This document shows, one piece after another, positions 7,854 to 15,239 of a DNA stretch of 55,699 nt. The translations under genes and the position numbers were made by a program. The stretch is from Microcaldota archaeon. Lineage in GTDB: Archaea; Micrarchaeota; Micrarchaeia; Micrarchaeales; CABMGC01. Within the stretch, counting starts at the first letter, position 1, and each line of letters begins with the position of its first letter. The notes under the pieces were generated by a model. It worked only from the letters and a program-made list of their open reading frames with translations. It did not search any database and had not been told where the DNA came from. Where the stretch lies: the NCBI GenBank assembly GCA_021850625.1, contig JAJZLJ010000006.1, positions 1 through 55,699 of the forward strand, in the 5' to 3' direction.

Positions 7854-8774
7854 ATGAGTACTGTAAAACAAGTAAAACAAACTAATCATGAACAAAATCT
7901 AATATTCAAAAAAGAGCTTCGACGTTCTAATATTGAAGTTGATCTGATTCTTCATCCTTCAAGGATTCCTGATACAAAAGAGGTAAATGAGATTATATCT
8001 AATGGCATAGAGTTAGAAGCCGCAGCTGTAGAAAATGATGTAAGAAGAACATTAACTGCTATCTCGGTACAACATGGCAAATTAACTGATAGATTTACTG
8101 CATGGGAGAAGATACATACTATGGAAGATATAAAATCAATTATACCAAAAGAGATTCTAACTCGGGTATATGGTAACAAAACAAAAACACTGCAAGATAT
8201 AAAATCTTCCTTAACGGTAATGGATTTAACTTTTGAAGAGCTAAAATATTTTTCTTCTCATGGAAATCAAGAACTTTTAAGTTTTTCAGACTATCTACGA
8301 ATATATGCCCCTATGGCTTCTTTATTGTCTGGAGTTCCTAAACTTGCAATAGATCTTAAGGATTTATTTTTATCTAAAAAAGTACTAGAAGTGCTAGAGG
8401 AGCAAAAATTAGATTCAAATATTTATGTAATGATGGAAAGATCAATTGATTCATTTACTCTCACAAAGAAATTTATTGATGGTAAAGGTAAACATATACC
8501 AATGTGTTTTCTGCCAAAAAAAGAGCTATTAATAACCGATGGCGTAGAAGCTTTTAAGGATCATCTTCGTTCTTCTATTACTGATTTTGGTGTAAATATA
8601 TTTAGTATAAACATAAACGAATTCTCTATTGTAAATGGTGTTATCTCAGAGTTCAACGGCAAAGACATATCTATGATTGTATATATACCTCAAGAAAAGT
8701 TCGATATAAAAAACACTATTGGAATATTATCTAAAAATAAAAAAGCAATAAAGGCAATACAGTTAGATAATTGA
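7854..8774 (+). CDS. Uncharacterised 306-residue protein
   Basis: ATG at 7854 is preferred over TTG at 7830, because the extra eight residues (LLIIIGIL) are of poor coding character. The protein is soluble and Lys/Glu/Ile-rich. Residues about 1-120 look helical; the C-terminal half alternates short hydrophobic strands and helices (for example NIYVMMERSID, FGVNIFSININE, ISMIVYIPQE), suggesting an alpha/beta domain. No recognisable active-site motif. It ends six bases before the convergent moxR. The A/T-rich leader again lacks a GGTG site. Possibly lineage-specific. Confidence 0.5.
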   Translation: MSTVKQVKQTNHEQNLIFKKELRRSNIEVDLILHPSRIPDTKEVNEIISNGIELEAAAVENDVRRTLTAISVQHGKLTDRFTAWEKIHTMEDIKSIIPKEILTRVYGNKTKTLQDIKSSLTVMDLTFEELKYFSSHGNQELLSFSDYLRIYAPMASLLSGVPKLAIDLKDLFLSKKVLEVLEEQKLDSNIYVMMERSIDSFTLTKKFIDGKGKHIPMCFLPKKELLITDGVEAFKDHLRSSITDFGVNIFSININEFSIVNGVISEFNGKDISMIVYIPQEKFDIKNTIGILSKNKKAIKAIQLDN

Positions 8775-8779
8775 TTATT

Positions 8780-9691
8780 TTATTGATTAGAAGCAATTAT
8801 ACCATCAACTATTCCATGTACTCCTATTCCTCCTGTTGATCTTACTGAAAGTCTATGGCTTAATACAGGTCTTGCAAGAAATTTTATATCATCTATGCTC
8901 GTCTCTGTTCTTCCTTCCAGCATCGCCTTTGCCTTGGCGCACTTCATAAACGATATATCTGCTCTTGGACTTGCTCCCATAACTACGTGCATGTCAGTTC
9001 TTGTAGCATTAACTATCTTAGAAATATAAGATACAACCTCATCTGACATCTTTATTTTTTTGGCTTCCTCTTGAAGTAGTAGAATATCTTCTGTATTTAT
9101 TATTTTTTTAACCTCTATTTTTTCTTCCCTTTCCTTTATCCTAAGCATATTCTCCTCTTCTTCCATGCTTGGATAATCAACATCAATTTTCATAATGAAT
9201 CTATCGGCAAGAACCTTTGGCAATGGTTCTGTGCCTTCTATCTTAAGCGGGTTTTGAGTTGCGAAGGCTATGAATGGCTTAGGTAGTTTCATATCATCTC
9301 CGCTTACACTTATCTGTCTTTCTTCCAAAGTCTCAAGAAGAGCGCTCATGGTTCTAGGTTGCATCCTATTAAGTTCATCAATAAGAAGTATATTTGTGAA
9401 GACCGGTCCTTTTGAGAACTTAAGTTTCTTGTCAGTTTCATCTTCGTACATATATCCAGTTATATCTCTAGGCATAATATCTGGAGTTCCTTGAACTCTT
9501 TTAAACTCTGCTTGAATAGTGTCAGCCAATGCCTTTGTCATTGTTGTTTTGGCTACTCCCGGTACTCCTTCAAGAAGTGCATGTCCATCAGCAACTATGG
9601 CTATTATCATGAGTTCTATGGTCTCTATTTTTCCTGCTATATGCTTGTGCATCTCTTCAAGAATTTCCTTATATATTTCATTAGGATTCAA
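8780..9691 (-). CDS. MoxR-family AAA+ ATPase
   Basis: 303 residues. Walker A is EGVPGVAKTTMTKA (about 41-53), Walker B ILLIDELNRM, then the MoxR signature TMSALLETLEERQ, sensor 1 ATQNP and arginine-finger region LADRF; the C-terminal lid has GASPRA. MoxR ATPases act as chaperones that insert cofactors or activate partner complexes, usually together with a von Willebrand factor A protein. No such partner is next to it here, so its client is unknown. The only possible start in the frame is TTG at 9689-9691, since TAG lies eight codons upstream. Confidence 0.92.
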   Translation of the reverse strand: MNPNEIYKEILEEMHKHIAGKIETIELMIIAIVADGHALLEGVPGVAKTTMTKALADTIQAEFKRVQGTPDIMPRDITGYMYEDETDKKLKFSKGPVFTNILLIDELNRMQPRTMSALLETLEERQISVSGDDMKLPKPFIAFATQNPLKIEGTEPLPKVLADRFIMKIDVDYPSMEEEENMLRIKEREEKIEVKKIINTEDILLLQEEAKKIKMSDEVVSYISKIVNATRTDMHVVMGASPRADISFMKCAKAKAMLEGRTETSIDDIKFLARPVLSHRLSVRSTGGIGVHGIVDGIIASNQ

Positions 9692-9841
9692 ACGAGCACC
9701 AAAAACTTTATCCTAAATAAGCATTTAAGAATATATACCTTATGCAAAGTCCATTACTCCCCCTTATTTTGTTATATAAACAAAAGGTTTATAATATCTA
9801 ATTTCATAATATCTATATTAATTTAAATACAGATGGTATTC

Positions 9842-10183
9842 ATGAGCGGTAAAAACGAAAGGATAAGTAAGGTAATCTCTACGGCTGACGCTTTAGAAAT
9901 ATTAGAAAAAAGAAAAAAAGACGGAGATTTAGGATATGAACAGCAGGTTTCTTATGATCATGTTAAAAAATTTGCAAAGTTAGAAAGTTCTAAAACAAAT
10001 AAACTTATAAAACAAATAACCAGTTTTGGAGTAACAGAAAAAAGTGCCGTACAGATAGCAGATATACTGCCAATTGATGTTCTTCAATTAAAACAGATAC
10101 TATCAGGTGAAAAAAATATGCCTGATCCAGAAACTGTTGATAAGTTATTCAAATTAATAGAAGAAAATAGGGGTAAATCATAA
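9842..10183 (+). CDS. rpoF: DNA-directed RNA polymerase subunit F (Rpb4)
   Basis: Forms the polymerase stalk with subunit E. The 113 residues show the typical archaeal sequence: ADALEILEKRKKDGDLGYEQQ at the start, the helix KKFAKL, then the HRDC-like second half IADILPIDVLQLKQIL ending in an acidic helix. ATG at 9842 is chosen; ATG at 9833 in the same frame is possible. A TATA-like atttaaatac sits immediately before. It is followed after 19 bases by a DUF655 gene, the usual archaeal order rpl21e-rpoF-DUF655-ksgA, although here rpl21e has moved to the other side and strand. Confidence 0.92.
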   Translation: MSGKNERISKVISTADALEILEKRKKDGDLGYEQQVSYDHVKKFAKLESSKTNKLIKQITSFGVTEKSAVQIADILPIDVLQLKQILSGEKNMPDPETVDKLFKLIEENRGKS

Positions 10184-10202
10184 TGCTTCCTAAAGTGATA
10201 AA

Positions 10203-10790
10203 ATGCATGAAATTGAGCAGAGAAAGGAGGATTTGGAGGAGTATGGTGTTGTTCTTGACTACTTACCTACTGGGAAGTCTTTTTCTGTCAGATCCGAACC
10301 TATAGCTCAAATACTTGGAGAAGCAAGATTCACACTTTTAGAAGCTGTTCCTAAAGTCTCAGAGATAAAGGTAGGAGAAAGAATATACATAGGAAAGGGA
10401 GAGAGAGATAAAATTTCATTGATAAAATCAAGGCTTACATATCAAAGCTTAACGGAAGGCGCAAAAAACGAGCTCCCTAATGTTATAACTATAATAATAA
10501 AAAACAATGAGAAAAGATTCATAGACTTTTTTAATAACGCGTCTCCTATAAACATACGTATGCATTCTTTGGAGTTACTTCCTGGAATAGGCAAGAAACA
10601 TCTTACCTCTATTTTAGATGCGAGGGAGGAAAAACCATTTGAAAGTTTTGAGGATATGATAAACAGAGTTCAGCTTTTACAAGATCCTATAAAATTGCTT
10701 ACTGAAAGAATACTTGTGGAGTTAAAAGGTGAAACAAGGTTCTATATCTTAACAAGGCCTCCAGCCCAACCACACACTAGACCTTATTAA
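10203..10790 (+). CDS. DUF655 family nucleic-acid-binding protein
   Basis: 195 residues of the DUF655 family, which in most archaea sits between rpoF and ksgA. The first part (residues about 10-70) is an OB-like barrel: VVLDYLPTG at the start, then EAVPKVSEIKVGERIYIG. The second part carries a helix-hairpin-helix, HSLELLPGIGKKHLTSIL (about 120-137), followed by KPFESFEDMINRV. A role in RNA or ribosome biology is assumed in the literature from synteny, but the exact function is not established. The start ATG at 10203 lies shortly after rpoF, so the two are probably co-transcribed. Confidence 0.88.
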   Translation: MHEIEQRKEDLEEYGVVLDYLPTGKSFSVRSEPIAQILGEARFTLLEAVPKVSEIKVGERIYIGKGERDKISLIKSRLTYQSLTEGAKNELPNVITIIIKNNEKRFIDFFNNASPINIRMHSLELLPGIGKKHLTSILDAREEKPFESFEDMINRVQLLQDPIKLLTERILVELKGETRFYILTRPPAQPHTRPY

Positions 10791-10897
10791 TACTCAAAAG
10801 TTTTTAAAATTGGTATATACTTATTTTTATCTATTTTTATATTTAATTTTTAAAATAGCTGCAAAATAAGTAAGAAGTAAAAAATAAAAAAGTAAAA

Positions 10898-11185
10898 TTA
10901 GAACTTCTCAAGATGCATCTGCGGTACTATTACCTTTCTTTTCATTGATTTAGAAACGTCAAACTCGACAACATAGGAGTCTCCTCTTTTTTCTACTATG
11001 GTGCCTACTCTGCCTTTATATCTAGGATGTGGTATGTTCCTAAAGTTGCTTTTCTGGGATATCACTACCTTGCTTCCAACATCAAATCTTTTTATGAGTC
11101 TTGTTATGCCTAATGTTGAAGGTTTATTGTGCCTAGCTAAATTTCTTGTTCTTCCTATAAATAATCCATGTGATCTTTGTGACAT
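10898..11185 (-). CDS. rpl21e: Ribosomal protein L21e
   Basis: Large-subunit protein of archaea and eukaryotes. I place the start at ATG 11183-11185, giving 95 residues beginning MSQRSHGLFIGRTRN, which matches how the family begins; the frame stays open upstream to 11254 but that extension would run into the tbp promoter. Other family features are the KGRVGTIVEKRG turn and a conserved C-terminal IVPQMHLEK. It diverges from tbp across a shared 86-bp gap. Normally it is the first gene of the rpoF-DUF655 operon, so this is a local rearrangement. Confidence 0.93.
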   Translation of the reverse strand: MSQRSHGLFIGRTRNLARHNKPSTLGITRLIKRFDVGSKVVISQKSNFRNIPHPRYKGRVGTIVEKRGDSYVVEFDVSKSMKRKVIVPQMHLEKF

Positions 11186-11271
11186 AGAATCAACTAACCT
11201 ATAACAGTTCAATACACATTTATAGAAAAACATATAAATACCTTTCATCTCCATTTATAAACCGTGGTGTA
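11186..11271. promoter_or_regulatory. Shared divergent promoter of rpl21e and tbp
   Basis: Only 86 bases separate the two starts. The block atataaata at 11232-11240 lies 32-40 bases before the tbp ATG and can be read as a TATA box in that direction; its complement is at a similar distance from the rpl21e start. GGTG at 11266-11269 is a close ribosome binding site for tbp. If TBP controls its own promoter this is the place to look. Confidence 0.5.
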
Positions 11272-11604
11272 ATGTCAAAAAAACCAACTCATGAAAAACA
11301 AGGAAAGAAATCAATACTTCATCCGGATTTCAAGATAGAAAACATTGTTGCTAGCGCAGATCTCGGCGTTGAGCTTGATCTTTATGCTATAGCAAAATCA
11401 TCTCCAGATGTTGACTACGAGCCTGAGCAGTTTCCTGGTGCTATATGTAAAATACATGTACCTAAAACTGCGTTGTTGCTTTTTAAGAACGGAAAGATAA
11501 TCTGTACCGGTTCTAAGACAGAAGCAGATATAAAGCGTTCAATAGATCAGGTAATAAAGATAGTGGAGCATCATGTCTTAGAAAGAAAAGAAGTCAAGGA
11601 GTAA
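11272..11604 (+). CDS. tbp: Single-repeat (half-size) TATA-box-binding protein
   Basis: Archaeal TBP is normally about 180 residues made of two similar repeats that form a saddle. This protein has 110 residues and only one repeat, about residues 22-100: IENIVASADLG, then YEPEQFPG, PKTALLLF, NGKIICTGSK and a last helix. Both DNA-kinking phenylalanines of a repeat are present (F54 and F71, 17 apart, the family spacing). It has a mixed character, with an N-terminal part like repeat 1 and YEPEQFPG plus an acidic tail like repeat 2. The stop is genuine: only 43 T-rich non-coding bases separate it from the next gene, so no second repeat is hidden by a frameshift. It would have to form a homodimer or pair with a second half encoded elsewhere. 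Confidence 0.88.
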   Translation: MSKKPTHEKQGKKSILHPDFKIENIVASADLGVELDLYAIAKSSPDVDYEPEQFPGAICKIHVPKTALLLFKNGKIICTGSKTEADIKRSIDQVIKIVEHHVLERKEVKE

Positions 11605-11647
11605 ACTTATTTTTTTTAATTTCTAATTTCTTTATTTTATTTTTATC

Positions 11648-12271
11648 TCATTTTTTAATCTTATTCTTTTCAAATTTTCTTATTATGAAAATATAAATTA
11701 GATAAAGAACAATTGCTAATCCGGCAATAGCTATTACTATTGTTCCTATACTGCTTTGGCTTAACGCATAATATCCAAAAAGCAAAAGCATCACATCCCA
11801 TATTGCGGAACCTAAAATCGAGTAAAAATAAAACTGTTTTTTAGGCATCTGTGCAAATCCTGCGGGAAAACTTATTAGTCCCCTAAGTACCGGAACCATA
11901 CGCATAGAAAAAACAGCAAGAACTCCATTCCTGTTAAACCAACTATCAAAGTTATCAAGTGTATCCTTTTTTATTCTAAAAAACGAAAGATGCTTATAAA
12001 AAATGTCCTTGCTTATAAAGTAGGCTATAAAGTAATCTATACTTATACCTATTATGCCTGCTACTATTGAGACAATCAAAACAATATAAAAATTAAAAAT
12101 TCCTTGGGCTACAAAAATACCTGCAAGAGGAAGTATCACCTCGCTTGGTATAGGCAACGAAGCAGATTCAAGTATCATAAGTATAAATATAGCAAGATAG
12201 CCATACTTACTTAGAAGAGCTCCGGCAGAAGCTCCTGTAAATATGGACAATATATTAGACATAAAAATCAT
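11648..12271 (-). CDS. DedA-family membrane protein
   Basis: 207 residues with five or six membrane segments. DedA/SNARE-associated signatures are visible: ESASLPIPSEVILPLAGIF in the first third, G-x-x-x-G helices, then RMVPVLRGLISFPAGFA and the helix beginning GSAIWD. The motif [FMR]-x-R-x(2)-P-x(2)-R is present as RMVPVLR. Members take part in lipid flipping and membrane homeostasis, sometimes linked to proton-driven transport. ATG 12262 is an alternative start. It diverges from ksgA, with about 60 A/T-rich bases between. Confidence 0.9.
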   Translation of the reverse strand: MIFMSNILSIFTGASAGALLSKYGYLAIFILMILESASLPIPSEVILPLAGIFVAQGIFNFYIVLIVSIVAGIIGISIDYFIAYFISKDIFYKHLSFFRIKKDTLDNFDSWFNRNGVLAVFSMRMVPVLRGLISFPAGFAQMPKKQFYFYSILGSAIWDVMLLLFGYYALSQSSIGTIVIAIAGLAIVLYLIYIFIIRKFEKNKIKK

Positions 12272-12330
12272 TTTATTAATGTTAAGTTATTATTATATGC
12301 AATATAATATAAAGATATCAGTGTGCTTTA

Positions 12331-13104
12331 ATGAATTTCAAAGCAAATAAAAAATTAGGGCAAAATTTTCTTATAAATAGAGATATAGCTATCTCAGAAG
12401 CTGCACATGCAGAAGATAAAATAGTTCTTGAGATAGGCCCTGGTAGGGGCATGCTTACTGAAGAGTTATGCAACGTAGCTACTCATGTAATAGCTATAGA
12501 AAAGGACGAACGCCTATTTAATTATCTAACCTCAAAGTTACAATACAAAAATCTTACATTGTTGAACAAGGATTTTTTTTCTTGCACAAATTCCGAATTA
12601 ATGCTAGATAAAGTTGATATACTAATATCAAATATACCTTATAATCTTTCAAGCAAGGTTATATCTTGGCTTCATCATAATAACATAGAAGCAATATTAT
12701 GCCTACAAAAGGAGTTTGTGGAGCATATGCTTGCCACTTCAGGTAGCAAAAACTACTCAAAACTCAGCGTTATATGTGCATTGTCTTTTAAAATAATAGA
12801 GATAATGAAAGTATCAAAAAAAAGCTTCATACCTAAACCTAAAATAGATTCACAGATTATATATCTTAAACCTTTAGCTTCATCTATAACAGAAGCCGAA
12901 GACAATATGATAAATTTCATAATGCAACATAAAAAGAAGCTACTTAAAAATGCTGTTCTTGATTCATCAAAAAATTTAAATATTTCTCATGAAAAACTTA
13001 TCTTATTTTTAAATAAAACTCCTCTTTCATCGGAGCGCGTGTTCATGCTCTCTCCGGCTCAAATACTTCAAGTGGCAAGAGAACTTTCAAAACTTCAAAA
13101 ATGA
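12331..13104 (+). CDS. ksgA: 16S rRNA adenine dimethyltransferase KsgA/Dim1
   Basis: Dimethylates two adjacent adenines in the 3'-terminal hairpin of small-subunit rRNA. The 257 residues carry the full set of family motifs: KKLGQNFLIN at the N-terminus, SAM loop EIGPGRGMLTEEL, IEKDERL, motif IV SNIPYNLSS, LQKEFVEHMLA and KSFIPKPKIDSQI. This is the canonical copy; the divergent paralogue is at 6378-7208. In other archaea ksgA follows DUF655 directly; here tbp, rpl21e and dedA lie between. Its last ten bases overlap the convergent UPF0173 gene. Confidence 0.95.
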   Translation: MNFKANKKLGQNFLINRDIAISEAAHAEDKIVLEIGPGRGMLTEELCNVATHVIAIEKDERLFNYLTSKLQYKNLTLLNKDFFSCTNSELMLDKVDILISNIPYNLSSKVISWLHHNNIEAILCLQKEFVEHMLATSGSKNYSKLSVICALSFKIIEIMKVSKKSFIPKPKIDSQIIYLKPLASSITEAEDNMINFIMQHKKKLLKNAVLDSSKNLNISHEKLILFLNKTPLSSERVFMLSPAQILQVARELSKLQK

Positions 13105-13751
13105 AATTCTGGGTTTTCCTCATCTATTATAACTCCGTTTTTGACCTCCTTTAAGAATTTCTTTTCAGCATCAGAAGAGCCATCTTTTCCAAGAAGCATC
13201 TTATAATGAATAGGGGCAACTGCCTTGGCCTTTATTTTTTTTGCAGCTCTTATCATCTCATCAGTTGTCATAGTATATGTACCTCCCATTGGTAATAATG
13301 CAAGATCTACTCTAAGTCCATCCATCTCCGGAACCTCATCCGTATCTCCTGCATGATATACTCGTTTACCTCCTATATCAAGTATATATCCTACCCATTT
13401 GTTTTCTTTGGGATGCATTGATAACCTTTCCTTTGCTGTATTGTATGCTGGTATAGTGGCAATTTTCAAGCCTGATTCATCATATGTTTTATTTGGCTCA
13501 ACGCCTATTACATTATTGTGTGTAATTTTGTCTACACTGTCTTTAGGAACAAATATCTTGGTTTTATTATCTGCAAGAAGCTTTATATCATCTGGGCTAA
13601 GATGGTCAAAATGTGGGTGGGTTATAAATATAGCATGTGCCTTTTTAACTGGTTTTTTAATTTTATATGGATCTACATAAATATTTTTACCTTCATTTTC
13701 AAAAAGAAAACTCGCATGTCCTAACCATCTTACAAACTCCATCTCCACCAT
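13095..13751 (-). CDS. UPF0173-type metallo-beta-lactamase-fold hydrolase
   Basis: 218 residues from ATG at 13749-13751, which follows a GGTGGT site; GTG 13757 and ATG 13742 are alternatives. Motifs are RWLGHASF at the N-terminus, metal site THPHFDHLSPDD, the central AGDT and IHY near the end, all as in the UPF0173 family of zinc/manganese hydrolases widespread in archaea and Firmicutes. The substrate is not established for the family. No signal peptide. Its 3' end overlaps ksgA convergently by ten bases. Confidence 0.9.
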   Translation of the reverse strand: MVEMEFVRWLGHASFLFENEGKNIYVDPYKIKKPVKKAHAIFITHPHFDHLSPDDIKLLADNKTKIFVPKDSVDKITHNNVIGVEPNKTYDESGLKIATIPAYNTAKERLSMHPKENKWVGYILDIGGKRVYHAGDTDEVPEMDGLRVDLALLPMGGTYTMTTDEMIRAAKKIKAKAVAPIHYKMLLGKDGSSDAEKKFLKEVKNGVIIDEENPEFHF

Positions 13752-13941
13752 TACCACCTATTTTTACTTTACAATAGTATTTCAATATAAAACTATTTAA
13801 ATATTCTTTATGTTTTTCTAAAAACAATTTTAATGCGTAAGATATATTAATCTGGAGTTATTCATTACTCTACTATTTTAAATTTCAAATAAGAAAATTA
13901 AAATTTTACTTTGACAATAAAACCAATAATTTATGATTGTT

Positions 13942-14463
13942 ATGTTGATTAAGAAAACAGAAGTAGCAAATAATGAACTAAAAGAAATGTTAAGAACAAT
14001 AATCTCTTCTACCACAAAGATAAGTTCTGTAGAGACACAAGTAATAACAGCTTTAGAAAAAGTAAAAATGGTTGGTATAAAAAACATAGGATATGTTTCA
14101 GGAGTAATAAGCTCTGATGGCGTAAAACATATTCCTGCAAATGTCAAGGTTTTAGAGATGTATACTGAGTTTTATAGATCATATACTCCTTTTCCTGTTT
14201 TTTCTTCTTCTGATATCTTTCATGGAAGATACGTTGAAAAATTTAATTTAACTCAATCGGAATGGGTTGGTTTTTGGAACAATATACTCAAATCTGAAAC
14301 TATAACCGATGTCTTCATGACACCTCGTTGGGAAGTTTCAAATGGAGCTACTGAAGAACACAAAACTGCAAAAGCATTAAACTTAAACATACATTATCAT
14401 CATAAACATGTAGATCTAAATCGTATTCTACGAAATATAAGACGAGATTTGGAAAGTACTTAA
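13942..14463 (+). CDS. Nucleoside 2-deoxyribosyltransferase-like (DUF4406-type) protein
   Basis: 173 residues from ATG 13942, which has a TGATTGTT leader like that of another gene at 19646; ATG 13933 is possible. After a helical N-terminus the core starts NIGYVSGVISSDG (about 48-60), then SSSDIFHGRY and a C-terminal block VFMTPRWEVSNGATEEHKTA. The combination of 'YVSG', a middle Asp/His region and 'TPxWExSxGAxxEHxxA' is typical of the 2-deoxyribosyltransferase/DUF4406 fold that acts on nucleotides or their derivatives. The exact substrate cannot be read. It ends about 90 bases before the tRNA-Val fragment. Confidence 0.6.
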   Translation: MLIKKTEVANNELKEMLRTIISSTTKISSVETQVITALEKVKMVGIKNIGYVSGVISSDGVKHIPANVKVLEMYTEFYRSYTPFPVFSSSDIFHGRYVEKFNLTQSEWVGFWNNILKSETITDVFMTPRWEVSNGATEEHKTAKALNLNIHYHHKHVDLNRILRNIRRDLEST

Positions 14464-14536
14464 CTGCGATAATTCTAATTTTATCTTTTCCATGTCGGAA
14501 ATATATTTTAATACAGCTTCCAACTTCATATTAAAA

Positions 14537-14896
14537 TTAGTTCTTTTTCAATCTGGGCCAGCGGAGAATCGGACTCCGGATCTTCACGTTGTCAGTGTGA
14601 CATTCTAAGTTTTTGTCGTAGTTTCCTAGCTCCATCATCTTCGTTGTTTCAGTAACTTTAGAATTTGTCGATCTTATCTTAGTTCTGTTTACTGGCCTTT
14701 TTCTATATCTTAAAAAGTTATAGGATTTGTTTATATTTGATTTATCAAAATCTTTCTTGAATAAATGATATGCTTCATCAAGATGGACTATATCAAATTC
14801 GTCAATATCAAAAAACCTTCTAGTTGGAGTTATAACTACGAAAGTTCCATTGTTTTTAGTAATTACTTTCTTAATATCTACTTTGAGCAAAATCAT
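14537..14896 (-). CDS. Small uncharacterised ORF running through a tRNA-Val fragment
   Basis: 119 residues. The first 60 (MILLKVDIKKV, TFVVITPTRRF, then FDIDEFDIVHLDEAYHLFKKDF) look like a real small soluble domain of unknown family. The last 20 residues are the antisense-free reading of the tRNA-Val(GAC) 3' piece at 14554-14605, so the C-terminus is probably accidental or acquired when that piece was joined to the gene. It diverges from the antitoxin gene. Together these features suggest a gene at the edge of the islet, possibly truncated. Confidence 0.4.
   Translation of the reverse strand: MILLKVDIKKVITKNNGTFVVITPTRRFFDIDEFDIVHLDEAYHLFKKDFDKSNINKSYNFLRYRKRPVNRTKIRSTNSKVTETTKMMELGNYDKNLECHTDNVKIRSPILRWPRLKKN
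14541..14579. repeat. Left copy of a 39-bp direct repeat (tRNA-Val 3' end), att-like
   Basis: These 39 bases equal 15753-15791 except for one position (a at 14560, c at 15772). They include 13 bases beyond the tRNA 3' end, the acceptor strand and the T arm. Direct repeats made of a tRNA 3' end, one intact and one partial, are what tRNA-targeted integration leaves behind. The 1.2 kb between holds a toxin-antitoxin pair and gene fragments but no integrase. Confidence 0.7.
14554..14605 (-). pseudogene. 3' portion of a tRNA-Val(GAC); 5' half not found
   Basis: Read on the minus strand: D-stem 3' strand GAAT, G26, anticodon arm TCACA-CTGACAA-CGTGA (anticodon GAC, one A-C mismatch at the loop end), variable AGATC, T arm CGGAG-TCCGATT-CTCCG, acceptor 3' strand CTGGCCC and discriminator A. 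The expected 5' part (GGGCCAG, TA, a D strand like GTTC) is absent directly upstream. Its anticodon arm differs from the intact tRNA-Val(CAC) at 15766-15836, so it is not just a copy of that gene. It may be a remnant, a tRNA interrupted by an unusual intron, or a 3' half of a split tRNA. Confidence 0.55.
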
Positions 14897-14916
14897 ACAG
14901 CAAGCTTTATATATTA

Positions 14917-14939
14917 GTTAGTATATAATTTATATTAAC
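14917..14939. promoter_or_regulatory. Inverted repeat before the toxin-antitoxin operon
   Basis: gttagtata and tatattaac are inverted copies with one mismatch, separated by five bases, 22 bases before the antitoxin start. An operator of this kind would fit autoregulation by the winged-helix antitoxin and overlaps the likely TATA region. It is very A/T-rich, so some symmetry is expected by chance. Confidence 0.35.
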
Positions 14940-14960
14940 TTATAAGTATATGTGATTTAT

Positions 14961-15239
14961 ATGTCAAGAACTGTCATGGTAGAAAAGCTTGAGCATTCGC
15001 CGACCCTAAACACAGTTCTTATGGTAGAGGCGGTTATAAAGAATTCTAAGAATTCCATTATTACGATACCTGAAATAAAGCGCGAACTACCAAGGCAGGT
15101 AAACCACAAAACTCTTATGGTCATCCTAGGGTATCTTGAGGAAAGCGGCAAGATAGCGGTGACTCTGAAGGGTATAACATGGATACATAACCCTAACCAG
15201 AATCTCAGAAACGCGATAGGTAAGGGTCTTGAGCTATGA
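14961..15239 (+). CDS. Winged-helix antitoxin-like protein
   Basis: 92 residues from ATG 14961. It is predicted to be a winged helix: ITIPEIKRELPRQV followed by KTLMVILGYLEESGKI, a hairpin (AVTLKGITWIH) and a short tail. Small winged-helix proteins of this sort are commonly paired with RelE-like toxins in archaea. The last codons overlap the toxin gene by four bases (ATGA), a sign of translational coupling. Both genes are visibly richer in G+C than the surroundings, consistent with recent acquisition. DNA binding and toxin neutralisation are inferred from arrangement. Confidence 0.65.
   Translation: MSRTVMVEKLEHSPTLNTVLMVEAVIKNSKNSIITIPEIKRELPRQVNHKTLMVILGYLEESGKIAVTLKGITWIHNPNQNLRNAIGKGLEL

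Noticed and set aside
11605-11647. Second TBP repeat lost by a frameshift
   Set aside because: All three frames of these 43 bases are T-rich and without TBP motifs; the next gene ends at 11648 on the other strand.
14690-14698. AGGCCAG-TA on the minus strand as the 5' end of the tRNA-Val(GAC) piece
   Set aside because: Six of seven acceptor pairs match, but the bases that follow give no D arm able to pair with GAAT and position 1 does not pair. Chance over about 300 positions is not small. Kept only as a weak candidate.
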